A DNA stretch of 64,000 nt from Nocardiopsis mwathae (GTDB lineage: Bacteria > Actinomycetota > Actinomycetes > Streptosporangiales > Streptosporangiaceae): assembly GCF_014201195.1 (NCBI RefSeq), contig NZ_JACHDS010000001.1, forward strand, positions 4,278,001-4,342,000. Reading direction: 5' to 3'. The notes below the pieces were generated by a model. That model saw nothing but the letters and a program-made list of their open reading frames with translations. It was not told the DNA's origin and did not search any database. The translations under genes and the position numbers were made by a program. Shown here in pieces: positions 12,998-20,520 of the stretch; position 1 is the first letter of the stretch, and the number at the start of each line of letters is the position of its first letter.

Positions 12998-15184
12998 ATG
13001 CCACATGATGCGATGAAGGTCGCGCGCCGGGAGTTCTCCCCGGCCCCGGAGACCGCCGGCGACGCCCGCCTCTTCGTCCGCGAGACGCTGCGGGAATGGG
13101 GCGTCGGGCGGCCGTGCGACGACGTCGTGCTCCTCGTCAGCGAACTGGCCACCAACGCGGTCATCCACGCCCAGAGTGTGCTGGAGGTGACCGTGCGGCG
13201 GCTGCCGGACGCGATCGAGGTGGTCGTGGCCGACCGGGTTCCCGAGCGCGCGGTCCCGCAGGCGGGGCCGCTGTCCGTGGACGTCGGCCCGGCCGCCGAC
13301 GGGCGGCGCACCGGAGGGCTGGGCCTGGCCCTGGCCGCCGCGCTGGCCACGTCGTGGGGTGTCAGTTACAGCAAGGACGACAAGGCGGTGTGGGTCCGGC
13401 TCCAGGATGAGGAGGAGCCGGGCGAGGACAACGCCCTCATCCCGCCGATGCCGGTCCGGCCCACGCGGCGCCGCCCCGAGCGCCCGGGGCCGTGGGCACC
13501 TCTGGACGCCGCCCTGTCGGCGCGGCTGCCCTTGCCCGACCTGCTGGACCGCACCGTCGACTACGCCCGCACCGCCCTCGGCGGGGACGCCGCCTACATC
13601 GCGCTGGCCACCACCGACGAGACCGAGTGGGAGGTGCGCACCGCGGTCGGGCTTACCAGCGGCCCCTGGCGGGCGTTCCGCAGCCGCACCGAGGAGACCT
13701 TCCCCTCGGCGGCCCCGGCCCCGGGGCCGGTCATCAACGACGACCTGATGATCGCGCGGGCACACCGCGGGCGGCTCGCCAAGGCGGGGATGCGCTCCCT
13801 GGTCACCGCGCCGCTCATCGTCGACGGCCGGATCACCGGGCTGATCGGTGTGGCCTCGCGGCGGATCCGGCACTTCGGCGAGACCGCGGCCCGGCGCCTG
13901 CAGGACGGCGCCGACCGCATCGCCCTGCCCGTGGAGCGGGCCCGCCTGGCCGAGGTGGAGCTGGCGCGCCGCGCCAGCCTGAGCTTCCTCGCGGAGGCCA
14001 GCGACCTCCTGACGGGCACGCTCGACGAGCACATGACGGCGGCGCTCGCGGCCCAGCTGGTCACCTCGCGCCTGGGCAGCTGGTGCGCCGTGCACGTCAA
14101 CAACGACCTGGGGGTCTCGCGGCTGGCCTACGCGGTGCACGGCAACGAGAACTACAACGACGTGCTGCGCTCGCTGCTGTCCGCGCTGCCGCCGCCCGAG
14201 CAGCACACGCCCCGCCCGCTGTGGAGCCGGGACATGCTGCTGGCCTCGGGTAGAGAGGACGACCTCACCCACGAACTGGCGGCGTGCCCGGCCATCAGCA
14301 TCCCGCTGGTGGCGCACGGCCAGACGCTCGGCCGGCTGACCATGGGCAAGCGCCCCGACGAGGACTTCACCCGCGAGGACGTGGACGTGGCCGACGACCT
14401 CGCCCGGCGGGTCTCCTCGGCGATGGAGAACGCCCGGCTGTACGCGGGCCAGACCTCGATGAGCGAGGCCCTGCAACGCAGCCTTCTCCCCGCCAAGGAG
14501 AAGGTCCCGACCATCCCCGGCGTGGACCACGCCGTGTTCTACCGGTCGGCCGACGAGCGCAACGTCGTGGGCGGCGACTTCTACGACCTGTTCGCCACCG
14601 ACGGCCGCTGGTGCTTCGCCATCGGCGACGTCTGCGGCACCGGCCCCGCCGCGGCCGCCGTCACCGGCCTGGCCCGCCACACCCTGCGCGCCCTGGCCCG
14701 CGAGGGCTTCTCCCCGGCGCACATCATGCACCGGCTGAACCTCGCCATCCTGGACGAGAACACCACCACGCGCTTCCTGACCATGCTGTACGGGGAGATG
14801 ACCCCGATCGGCGAACCGGGCGAGGGCTTCCGCATCCGCCTGGTCTCGGCGGGGCACCCGCTGCCGCTGCTCCTCAACCAGAAGGGCGAGGTCACCCCGG
14901 TCGGCACCTCCCAGCCCCTGCTGGGCGCCTTCGAGGACGTCGACTTCTACACCGAGACCATCGAGGTCACCTCGGGGGACGTCCTGCTCGCCGTGACGGA
15001 CGGCGTCACCGAACGCCGCAACGACACCCAGATGCTCGGCGACGAGGGCCTGATGCGCATCTACTCCGGCTGCTCGGGACTCACCGCCCAGGCGGTGATC
15101 GTCCGCCTCGACCGCGACCTGGAGGAATTCGCCCCGGGCGGCCACACCGACGACACGGCCATGCTGGTGCTGAGGTTCCTGTAG
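12998..15184 (+). CDS. ATPase-GAF-SpoIIE serine phosphatase (partner-switching)
   Basis: 728 residues. An RsbW-like GHKL ATPase domain at the N-terminus (about 10-130; SELATNAVIHAQ, GGLGLALAAAL), a GAF domain (about 165-310; VTAPLIVDGRITGLIGVAS), a second GAF-like segment (about 335-480), then a PP2C/SpoIIE domain (about 505-725). The last has metal-site motifs VVGGDFYDLF, GDVCGTGP and HTDDTAMLVLRF. Family role: dephosphorylates a phospho-STAS antagonist and may also carry kinase or anti-sigma activity in the same chain. The start is uncertain: ATG 12998 or 13013, neither with a clear ribosome site. Divergent from the HAMP kinase; the STAS protein at 908-1258 is a candidate substrate (inference). 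Confidence 0.88.
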   Translation: MPHDAMKVARREFSPAPETAGDARLFVRETLREWGVGRPCDDVVLLVSELATNAVIHAQSVLEVTVRRLPDAIEVVVADRVPERAVPQAGPLSVDVGPAADGRRTGGLGLALAAALATSWGVSYSKDDKAVWVRLQDEEEPGEDNALIPPMPVRPTRRRPERPGPWAPLDAALSARLPLPDLLDRTVDYARTALGGDAAYIALATTDETEWEVRTAVGLTSGPWRAFRSRTEETFPSAAPAPGPVINDDLMIARAHRGRLAKAGMRSLVTAPLIVDGRITGLIGVASRRIRHFGETAARRLQDGADRIALPVERARLAEVELARRASLSFLAEASDLLTGTLDEHMTAALAAQLVTSRLGSWCAVHVNNDLGVSRLAYAVHGNENYNDVLRSLLSALPPPEQHTPRPLWSRDMLLASGREDDLTHELAACPAISIPLVAHGQTLGRLTMGKRPDEDFTREDVDVADDLARRVSSAMENARLYAGQTSMSEALQRSLLPAKEKVPTIPGVDHAVFYRSADERNVVGGDFYDLFATDGRWCFAIGDVCGTGPAAAAVTGLARHTLRALAREGFSPAHIMHRLNLAILDENTTTRFLTMLYGEMTPIGEPGEGFRIRLVSAGHPLPLLLNQKGEVTPVGTSQPLLGAFEDVDFYTETIEVTSGDVLLAVTDGVTERRNDTQMLGDEGLMRIYSGCSGLTAQAVIVRLDRDLEEFAPGGHTDDTAMLVLRFL

Positions 15185-15200
15185 CGCCGACGCCGTGCCG

Positions 15201-15806
15201 TCACAGCCACCCCATGTCCTGGGCCTTGCGGATGGCGGACATGCGGTTGTCCGCGCCCGTCTTGCTGATGGCGTTGGACAGGTAGTTGCGCACCGTCCCC
15301 TCGCCCAGGTGGAGGGTACGGGCGATGGCGGTGACCGAGGCGCCGTCGGCGGCGGCGCGCAGGACGTCCACCTCGCGCGGGGTCAGCGGGCTCTCCCCGG
15401 CCGCCATCGCGGCGGCGGCCAGTTCGGTGTCGATGTAGCGGCCGCCGCCGTGGACCTTGCGGACGGCCCCGGCGAGCAGGTCGACGGGGGCGTCCTTGGC
15501 CAGGAACCCGCGGGCGCCGGCGGCCAGGGCGCGGCGCAGGTAGCCGGGGCGGCCGAAGCTGGTGAGGATCAGGACGCCGCAGCCGGGGACGGCCGCCTTC
15601 AGCTCGGCGGCGACCTCCAGGCCGGTGGCTCCGGGCATCTCGATGTCGAGGACCGCGATGTCGGCGGCGTTCTCCCGCACCGCCGCGACCACCTGGTCAC
15701 CCCGCCCGACCTCGGCGACGATCTCCAGGTCCTCCTCCAACCCCAGCAGGGCCGCGATGGCCCCGCGGACCAGGTGCTCGTCGTCGGCCAGGACGATGCG
15801 AATCAC
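15201..15806 (-). CDS. NarL/DesR-type LuxR-family response regulator
   Basis: 201 residues. Receiver domain with phospho-acceptor Asp54 in IAVLDIEMPG and switch residues ILTSFG and LAKDAP, followed by a LuxR HTH (LTPREVDVLRAAADGASVTA, then EGTVRNYLSNAISK). GTG 15806 has AGGAG seven bases upstream. It overlaps the tail of a decayed histidine-kinase gene by GTGA, the normal junction for this family, so its cognate kinase has been lost while the regulator stays intact. It may now work unphosphorylated or with another kinase (inference). Confidence 0.92.
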   Translation of the reverse strand: MIRIVLADDEHLVRGAIAALLGLEEDLEIVAEVGRGDQVVAAVRENAADIAVLDIEMPGATGLEVAAELKAAVPGCGVLILTSFGRPGYLRRALAAGARGFLAKDAPVDLLAGAVRKVHGGGRYIDTELAAAAMAAGESPLTPREVDVLRAAADGASVTAIARTLHLGEGTVRNYLSNAISKTGADNRMSAIRKAQDMGWL

Positions 15807-16220
15807 GACGCCGCTCCTTCTCGGTCCTCCGGCGGAGCTCCGTCGCCCCGCCCTTCCGCCGCCGGTTGTGTCGTCGGCGGCTGGGTCATCGACGGCTGCG
15901 CCATCGGCAGGACGGCACGCAGCAGCGCGCGCGATCTGCTGCACCTCCAGCATCTCGCGCGCCGCCCGATCGGGCGCCCGCTCGGCCAGGCGGGCGGCCA
16001 GGTCGCTCTTGACCGACAGCGCGGAAAGGATGTGCCTGAGGAGGTCGTGCATGTCGCGGGCGAACCGCAGCCGCTCCTCGGCCACGGTGAGCCGCGCCTG
16101 CGCCTCCCGCGCCGCGGTGGCCTCGTTGGCGACCTCCCACAGCCACAGGACCCCGTAGTTGCCGGCGAGAACCACCAGCGCCCAGAGGACAGTGATCCCC
16201 CAGAGAGGATCGTCATCGCC
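15803..16220 (-). pseudogene. Decayed DesK-type histidine kinase
   Basis: One membrane segment (WGITVLWALVVLAGNYGVLW) and a full H-box region (EERLRFARDMHDLLRHILSA, then SVKSDLAARLAE) are readable. At EVQQIAR the homology stops; the rest is low-complexity Pro/Gln/Thr and the HATPase domain is missing. The frame reaching the GTGA overlap with the regulator is a different one from the H-box frame, so there is both an internal deletion and a frameshift. Family members normally have four to six membrane segments and run about 380-430 residues. Adjacent 16221-16527 has no gene I can support. Confidence 0.8.
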
Positions 16221-16527
16221 GACGGGAAGTGGTTGCGGGACGCAGTGAGAGCGGTGTCGGACTCGCGTAGCGACCCGGGACGGCTCCCTGCACGTGATTC
16301 GTGCGCGGCGGAACCGGCGCCTTGCCGGGCTGGACCCGGACGCCGAACCACGGTTGCCGACATGGCGGTCAGCGTGACCTCGCACGCCCGGGGCGGACCC
16401 TCTCGGACATGCGTGAACCCGGCCGTCCCCCGGTGAACGGCGGGGTTCACGTGCCCGGGGGAAGGTTCCGGGCGGGTCCCGCGCGCCGGTTCCTCCTGGG
16501 CTACCAGTCCGGCGCGCGGGGGTCCGG

Positions 16528-16746
16528 CTACTCGAAGGGCGACCTCCACACGATCGGCGGGTAGAGGCTCTTCTCCGACGTGGTGGCGACGACGGTCAGC
16601 CGCTCGCAGTGGGGACAGGTCGCGCTGAGGACGACGCGGCCCTCCAGGGTGTAGCCGGACCGGACGACCGGGGCGCCCATGGCGTTCGCCCACGCTCGCA
16701 GCCGGAGCGGGTCGCCGACGTCCTTGATCTCACACCAGGCGGTCAT
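16528..16746 (-). CDS. Small CPHC zinc-knuckle-like protein (cassette 1, gene C)
   Basis: 72 residues with one Cys-X2-Cys pair in SATCPHCERLTVVATT and an N-terminal WCEIKDVGDPLRLRAWA. The ATG shares its last base with the stop of gene B (TGATG), so it is coupled. No family recognised; the single Cys pair plus the early Cys could bind metal, alone or as a dimer. This third gene is absent from cassette copies 2 and 3. Confidence 0.65.
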   Translation of the reverse strand: MTAWCEIKDVGDPLRLRAWANAMGAPVVRSGYTLEGRVVLSATCPHCERLTVVATTSEKSLYPPIVWRSPFE

Positions 16747-16958
16747 CACCGGCCCCCGTCCACCTGGTTGAGCAGGCGGGCGGCCTGGTCGAGGGTGAGT
16801 CCGCACTCCCGCACCAGCGCGCCGAAGACGTCGCCGCGCGAGGTGCGCAGGCGGATCGTGAACCCGAGGTAGCGGGCGGTGTAGCGGTGCGGGAACGGAA
16901 GCTCGGACTCGCGGAACACGGTGACGTCGCCGAGGACGACGCGCACAGCGGAGGTCAT
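16746..16958 (-). CDS. Small conserved protein (cassette 1, gene B)
   Basis: 70 residues, unrecognised family. It aligns with the B proteins at 23331-23552 and 26928-27149 through GDVTV, LP, R-Y/F-T-x-R-x-LG, LVREC-x-L and RLL-x-Q. Probably a small beta-rich fold with a C-terminal helix. The ATG overlaps the stop of gene A (ATGA) and its own stop overlaps the start of gene C. Confidence 0.7.
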   Translation of the reverse strand: MTSAVRVVLGDVTVFRESELPFPHRYTARYLGFTIRLRTSRGDVFGALVRECGLTLDQAARLLNQVDGGR

Positions 16959-17095
16959 CGCGCGACCTCCATCGCCCTCAGTGCGACCAGCCCGGCGAAC
17001 TGCCGGAACCGGCGGGTCTCGATGGCCCGCCGGTGTTCCAGCGCGGTGATGTACGGGCGGATGCGGCGGCTCCGCCGCGATGGCAGGATGGACAT
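16955..17095 (-). CDS. Small basic protein (cassette 1, gene A)
   Basis: 46 residues, very basic, beginning MSILPSRRSRRIRPYI and continuing LEHRRA and RRF-R/Q-FA. The first 16 residues are identical in all three cassette copies, and GGAGTGAG serves as ribosome site. First gene of the coupled A-B-C run. The Arg-rich N-terminus suggests nucleic-acid or anionic partner binding (inference). Unknown family. Confidence 0.72.
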   Translation of the reverse strand: MSILPSRRSRRIRPYITALEHRRAIETRRFRQFAGLVALRAMEVAR

Positions 17096-17115
17096 GTCTC
17101 ACTCCTCATGCGAGT

Positions 17116-17128
17116 GGGGCCACGCCCC
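17116..17128 (-). promoter_or_regulatory. Leader hairpin before cassette 1
   Basis: GGGGC-CAC-GCCCC stem-loop in the 5' leader, about 20 bases before gene A. The same 13 bases occur at 23710-23722 before cassette 2. It could affect translation start of gene A. Confidence 0.4.
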
Positions 17129-17201
17129 GGGAGTCCTGGTTCCCACCGACTCGCCGGGGTCTACTGTGTGGAGGTGACGTTAGAGCCCCGGACATGAGGA
17201 A

Positions 17202-17250
17202 GGGGGTAGCAGTGCTACCCCCTTGTGAAGGGGTACAGGTTGTACCCCTT
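17202..17250. promoter_or_regulatory. Two tandem palindromes GGGGTA-N7-TACCCC (operator candidates)
   Basis: Palindrome 1 at 17202-17222 and palindrome 2 at 17228-17250. Both have the core GGGGTA-N7-TACCCC, with different N7, and centres 27 bases apart. Each is perfect over 10-bp arms. They lie between the stop of the XRE regulator gene and the start of cassette 1, on the upstream side of the cassette. Shared core with differing centre is the mark of a protein-binding site rather than two random hairpins. Confidence 0.75.
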
Positions 17251-17259
17251 GACGCAGTC

Positions 17260-18492
17260 TCAAGCCGCCGCTTGAACACCGATCTTTTGCGCCAGCCGCC
17301 GCGCGTCGTCACGGATCATCGCACCGCCGGAGGTCGTCAACTCCATGACCGCCGACCGTGTGAACAGGTTGAACCGCGCCGTCTCCGGCGACTCGTCATA
17401 TGCCTTGCGCAGCAGGTGAATTACGGCGATGTTCTCTTTCTGCATGCTGTGGGCGCGCGCCAGTTCGATCAGGTGGAAGCTCCGGCGCGTGGCCGATGGC
17501 ATCGGCGCAAGATCGATGCGTTCCGCCGCACTGACAGCTGTACCGGCGCGCATCAGGTCGGCGTTCATCGTGATGGCGTAGGCGTCGACCATGCCACGGC
17601 CAAAGATCAGGAACGGGTGCGAGTACCGGTTACCTAGGCGGCGTGCGGCACTGTCGGCGCGATCCCAGTAGTGCCACGCGTCACCGGTTCGGCCGATCTT
17701 CGCGAAGGACAGGGCTGCCGCCAGGTGCAGAAGCCCCCACCGGGCGAGATCCTCCGCGTCGTCGTCCGGGCGGAGGAGGCGAGCCGCACTCATCGCAAGG
17801 TCTATGCGTGCCTCGTTACGCTCTCCGGCGTCGCGGAAGACGTGGTTCATGTACCAAGCCGCGACCGCTATAGCGTGAGGATCGTCCGCATCCTGCGCCG
17901 CCGTCATGGCCCGGTCGCCGGTCATCGTCACCAGCTCCGGCGCTGGCTGGAAGCTCAAGTAGAGCTGAGCCAAGTGGTAGGTCTCGGCAAGCGCCGTGAG
18001 CACGCGCCGCCGGTCGGTTCCGTCGAGCACACGCGCTCCGTGCTGGAGGTCGGCGAGGAGTTCCGGAAGAATCGCGGACACGCGGGTGCGATGCTCGCGG
18101 CTGCCGTGCCAGAGCTGCCATGCCTGCCGGACACGCTCCCGCAACTCTGGAGCCGTCGGTGGTTCTGAGTCTGGGACCGTGAGTTGGTAGGTGGTGAGCG
18201 CGTCTCGTACCGCTGGTAGCGCATTATGCGCGGCTTTGGTGTAGGTCGAGGCGGAGAGGCGTTCCTCGCCGGTCAACTCTGCGAGGTCGTCAACGCCGAG
18301 TACTTCGGCGAGACGGAGCAGCAGGGGGAGGCGGGGCGTCTTGAGGCGACCGGTTTCGATGCCCTTGACCCACTCTGACGAGCGGCCGACAAGACCCCCG
18401 AGAATGGCGCGGGTCTGACCGTTGCGTTCCCGAAAACGGCGGACTCGTTGACCGAAGGTGAGTGAGGCTGGCGGGGTAACATCGTCGTGCAT
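17260..18492 (-). CDS. XRE-family regulator with TPR-like sensor domain
   Basis: 410 residues. An N-terminal HTH_3 domain (about 12-70; FGQRVRRFRERNGQTRA, SEWVKGIETGRLKTP) is followed by about 320 helical residues with TPR-like spacing. This layout is used by actinomycete XRE regulators that respond to peptides or small ligands. It is codirectional with and directly upstream of cassette 1, with two palindromes between, so it probably controls the cassette (inference). The start ATG lies inside an imperfect inverted repeat that may be its own operator. Confidence 0.85.
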   Translation of the reverse strand: MHDDVTPPASLTFGQRVRRFRERNGQTRAILGGLVGRSSEWVKGIETGRLKTPRLPLLLRLAEVLGVDDLAELTGEERLSASTYTKAAHNALPAVRDALTTYQLTVPDSEPPTAPELRERVRQAWQLWHGSREHRTRVSAILPELLADLQHGARVLDGTDRRRVLTALAETYHLAQLYLSFQPAPELVTMTGDRAMTAAQDADDPHAIAVAAWYMNHVFRDAGERNEARIDLAMSAARLLRPDDDAEDLARWGLLHLAAALSFAKIGRTGDAWHYWDRADSAARRLGNRYSHPFLIFGRGMVDAYAITMNADLMRAGTAVSAAERIDLAPMPSATRRSFHLIELARAHSMQKENIAVIHLLRKAYDESPETARFNLFTRSAVMELTTSGGAMIRDDARRLAQKIGVQAAA

Positions 18493-18545
18493 GGCCCTGT
18501 CCCTTCCTGATCAGCTCGCACTGTCAGGCTAAGGGGCAGGGCCAT
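18491..18545 (-). promoter_or_regulatory. Inverted repeat over the XRE gene start (autoregulation candidate)
   Basis: Arms 18491-18510 and 18524-18545 pair as ATGGCCCTG-C/T-CCCTT-(AG)-CCTGA. One arm covers the start codon and ribosome site of the XRE gene, the other the likely promoter side. It could be an operator or an mRNA structure hiding the start. Confidence 0.5.
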
Positions 18546-18741
18546 CCCTATGTAAGGAAAAGGAATCTGTGCGCCCGGAACGGCGTTACCGGCACGCCAC
18601 ACTTGCGTCACGGCGGGAAGTGATGTCACCAGGCGTGCGGAGGATCAGGCGGCACGGGGCCAGGGATCAGGGGGACGCGCTAGATCAGGCGAGGAGCGAG
18701 GCGTAGCCGAGGGGCACAACCCCAGAGGCCGCAGATTGATG

Positions 18742-18951
18742 TCACATCCCCGTACTGGTCTTGCCTGCCCCGTTGGTCCCGAGCAGCGCGAACAGTTCGC
18801 CGGGGGCGACGTCGAAGGAGATGCCCCTGACCGCCTCGAAGTCGCCGTAGCTCTGCCGGAGGTCCCGGACACTGATCGCCGCCCCGGCGTCGGCGCCGGT
18901 GCCGGGGCCCGCGTCGGTCACGGGTGCTGGGGTCTGCTGTGCCGTGCTCAT
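18742..18951 (-). pseudogene. Truncated ABC transporter ATPase stump
   Basis: About 69 residues. It starts MSTAQQTPAP, enters an ABC domain (ISVRDLRQSYGDFEAVRGIS) and reaches Walker A in LLGTNGAGKTS, then stops three codons later. Walker B, the signature motif and the partner permease are all missing. The family (DrrA-like drug exporters) normally runs about 300 residues or more. The XRE/cassette block follows the break, so insertion of that block may have cut the gene (inference). Confidence 0.75.
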
Positions 18952-19032
18952 GGGTGAAAGTCTCGCGGAGCGGCCCTGGCGGGCGGCAGACCCCGATGTC
19001 ACCGCCCGCCGGTGAACCTCTCAGCGCGCGGA

Positions 19033-19048
19033 GATGACAGATGTCATC
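19033..19048. promoter_or_regulatory. 16-bp palindrome upstream of the ABC stump
   Basis: GATGACA-GA-TGTCATC, perfect 7-bp arms. It lies upstream of the truncated ABC gene on its promoter side, where TetR or MarR operators of exporters are usually found. No such regulator gene remains next to it. Confidence 0.5.
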
Positions 19049-19218
19049 GTCGCCTCCCGCCCCGAAGCCGACGACGCAACGGCGATGATGACCGAGCCCG
19101 GCCGGGATCTTGACGAACCCCCACCGGCGCCACATTCACCATTGACCCGCACCCACCCTTTCCCTAACCCGGCAGTGGGTATCCCACCTGGGAAAACACA
19201 CGGGGCAAGGGGGCATCG

Positions 19219-20520
19219 ATGCCCTACAACGTCTTCGTCCTGGGGCTGGAGGACCTCAGCCGGTCCGTCCTCGACCGCATCGAGCGCGATTCCGGGGGAC
19301 GCTACCGCTTCCACCAGCTCCTCGACTTCCAGCAGGTGATCCGCGATCGGCATATCGACGCGGCCGATCTGCTCCACCGGGCCCGCTGTGCTCTGGACGA
19401 GTTCGACGGCCCGGTCGACGGGATCGTGATCGGCTTCTGGGACTTCCCCGCCACCAGCATGGTTCCGCTGCTGTGCGCGGAGCGCGGCCTGCCCGCCCCC
19501 TCCCTCGAATCGGTGGTGAAGTGCGAGCACAAGTACTGGAGCCGCCTGGAGCAGCAGCGCGTCACCACCGCGATCCCCCGCTTCGCCACGGTGGACCCCG
19601 ACGCGGAGCGGCCGCCCCCCGGCCTCAACTACCCCCTGTGGGTCAAGCCGGTGAAGTCCTACAACTCCAGCCTGGCCTTCCGCGCTCCGGATGACGAGCG
19701 GTACCGCAGCGCACTCGCCGACATCAGCGCCGGCATCGACCGCCTCGGCAAGCCGTTCCAGATGTTCCTGGACATGCTCGACCCGCCCGGCGCGGTGTCG
19801 CGCATCGGGGCCACGGCCTGCCTGGCCGAGGAGGAGGCCGTCGGTCGGCAGGCGACGGTCGAGGGCTACGTCTGCGACGGCGACATCCGGCCCTACGCCG
19901 TCATCGACTCGATCCGTTTCCCGGGCCGCCCCAGCTTCCTGTGCTACCGCTACCCGTCCACGCTGCCGCGCCGGATCGTCGGACGGCTCACCGCCCTCAC
20001 CGACCGGGTCGTGCGCCGCATGGGGCTGGACACCACGACGTTCAACGTCGAGTACTTCTGGGACCCGGACACCGACAGGGTCACCCTGCTGGAGATCAAT
20101 CCGCGGCACTCCCAGTCCCACACCCAGCTGCTGCGATCCGTGGACGGAATCACCAACCACGAGCACGCGGTGCGGTTGGCACTGGGCCTCGAACCGCGCC
20201 GCCCGCGCGGCGGCGGCCGGTTCCCGATGGCGGCCAAATGGTACCTGCGCAGCTTCCACGACGGCGTGGTCGTCCGCTCGCCGGACGCCGGCGACATCGC
20301 CCGCCTAGAACGCGAGGTCCCGGGAGCCACGGCGCGCATCTGCTACCACGCCGGAACACGGCTGTCGGATGTCCCCGGAAACGACGGCTACAGCTACCAG
20401 CTGGCGGACATCTATGTGGGCGCGGACGACGTCGACGGCCTGCGCCGCGCCTATGAGGAATGCGCCGCCCGCCTCCCCTTCGAGATCCGGCCGGTCCGCC
20501 CCGCCGGCGGGGCGGGGTGA
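19219..20520 (+). CDS. ATP-grasp family ligase
   Basis: 433 residues. ATP-grasp features in order: an N-terminal substrate-side domain (YNVFVLGLED), KYWSRLEQQ, the ATP-binding strand LWVKPVKSYNS, and the metal site LLEINPRHSQSH. Such enzymes join a carboxylate to an amine through an acyl phosphate. The substrate is unknown; ATP-grasp enzymes of this length are frequent in peptide or amino-acid-conjugate synthesis. The stop overlaps the start of the hydrolase gene (GTGA), so the pair is coupled, and the hydrolase may act on the same or a related amide or ester (inference). Confidence 0.82.
   Translation: MPYNVFVLGLEDLSRSVLDRIERDSGGRYRFHQLLDFQQVIRDRHIDAADLLHRARCALDEFDGPVDGIVIGFWDFPATSMVPLLCAERGLPAPSLESVVKCEHKYWSRLEQQRVTTAIPRFATVDPDAERPPPGLNYPLWVKPVKSYNSSLAFRAPDDERYRSALADISAGIDRLGKPFQMFLDMLDPPGAVSRIGATACLAEEEAVGRQATVEGYVCDGDIRPYAVIDSIRFPGRPSFLCYRYPSTLPRRIVGRLTALTDRVVRRMGLDTTTFNVEYFWDPDTDRVTLLEINPRHSQSHTQLLRSVDGITNHEHAVRLALGLEPRRPRGGGRFPMAAKWYLRSFHDGVVVRSPDAGDIARLEREVPGATARICYHAGTRLSDVPGNDGYSYQLADIYVGADDVDGLRRAYEECAARLPFEIRPVRPAGGAG

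Noticed and set aside
16301-16564. Plus-strand frame MRGGTGALPGWTRTPN... upstream of cassette 1
   Set aside because: No ribosome site, no domain, and it overlaps the end of gene C; probably chance.
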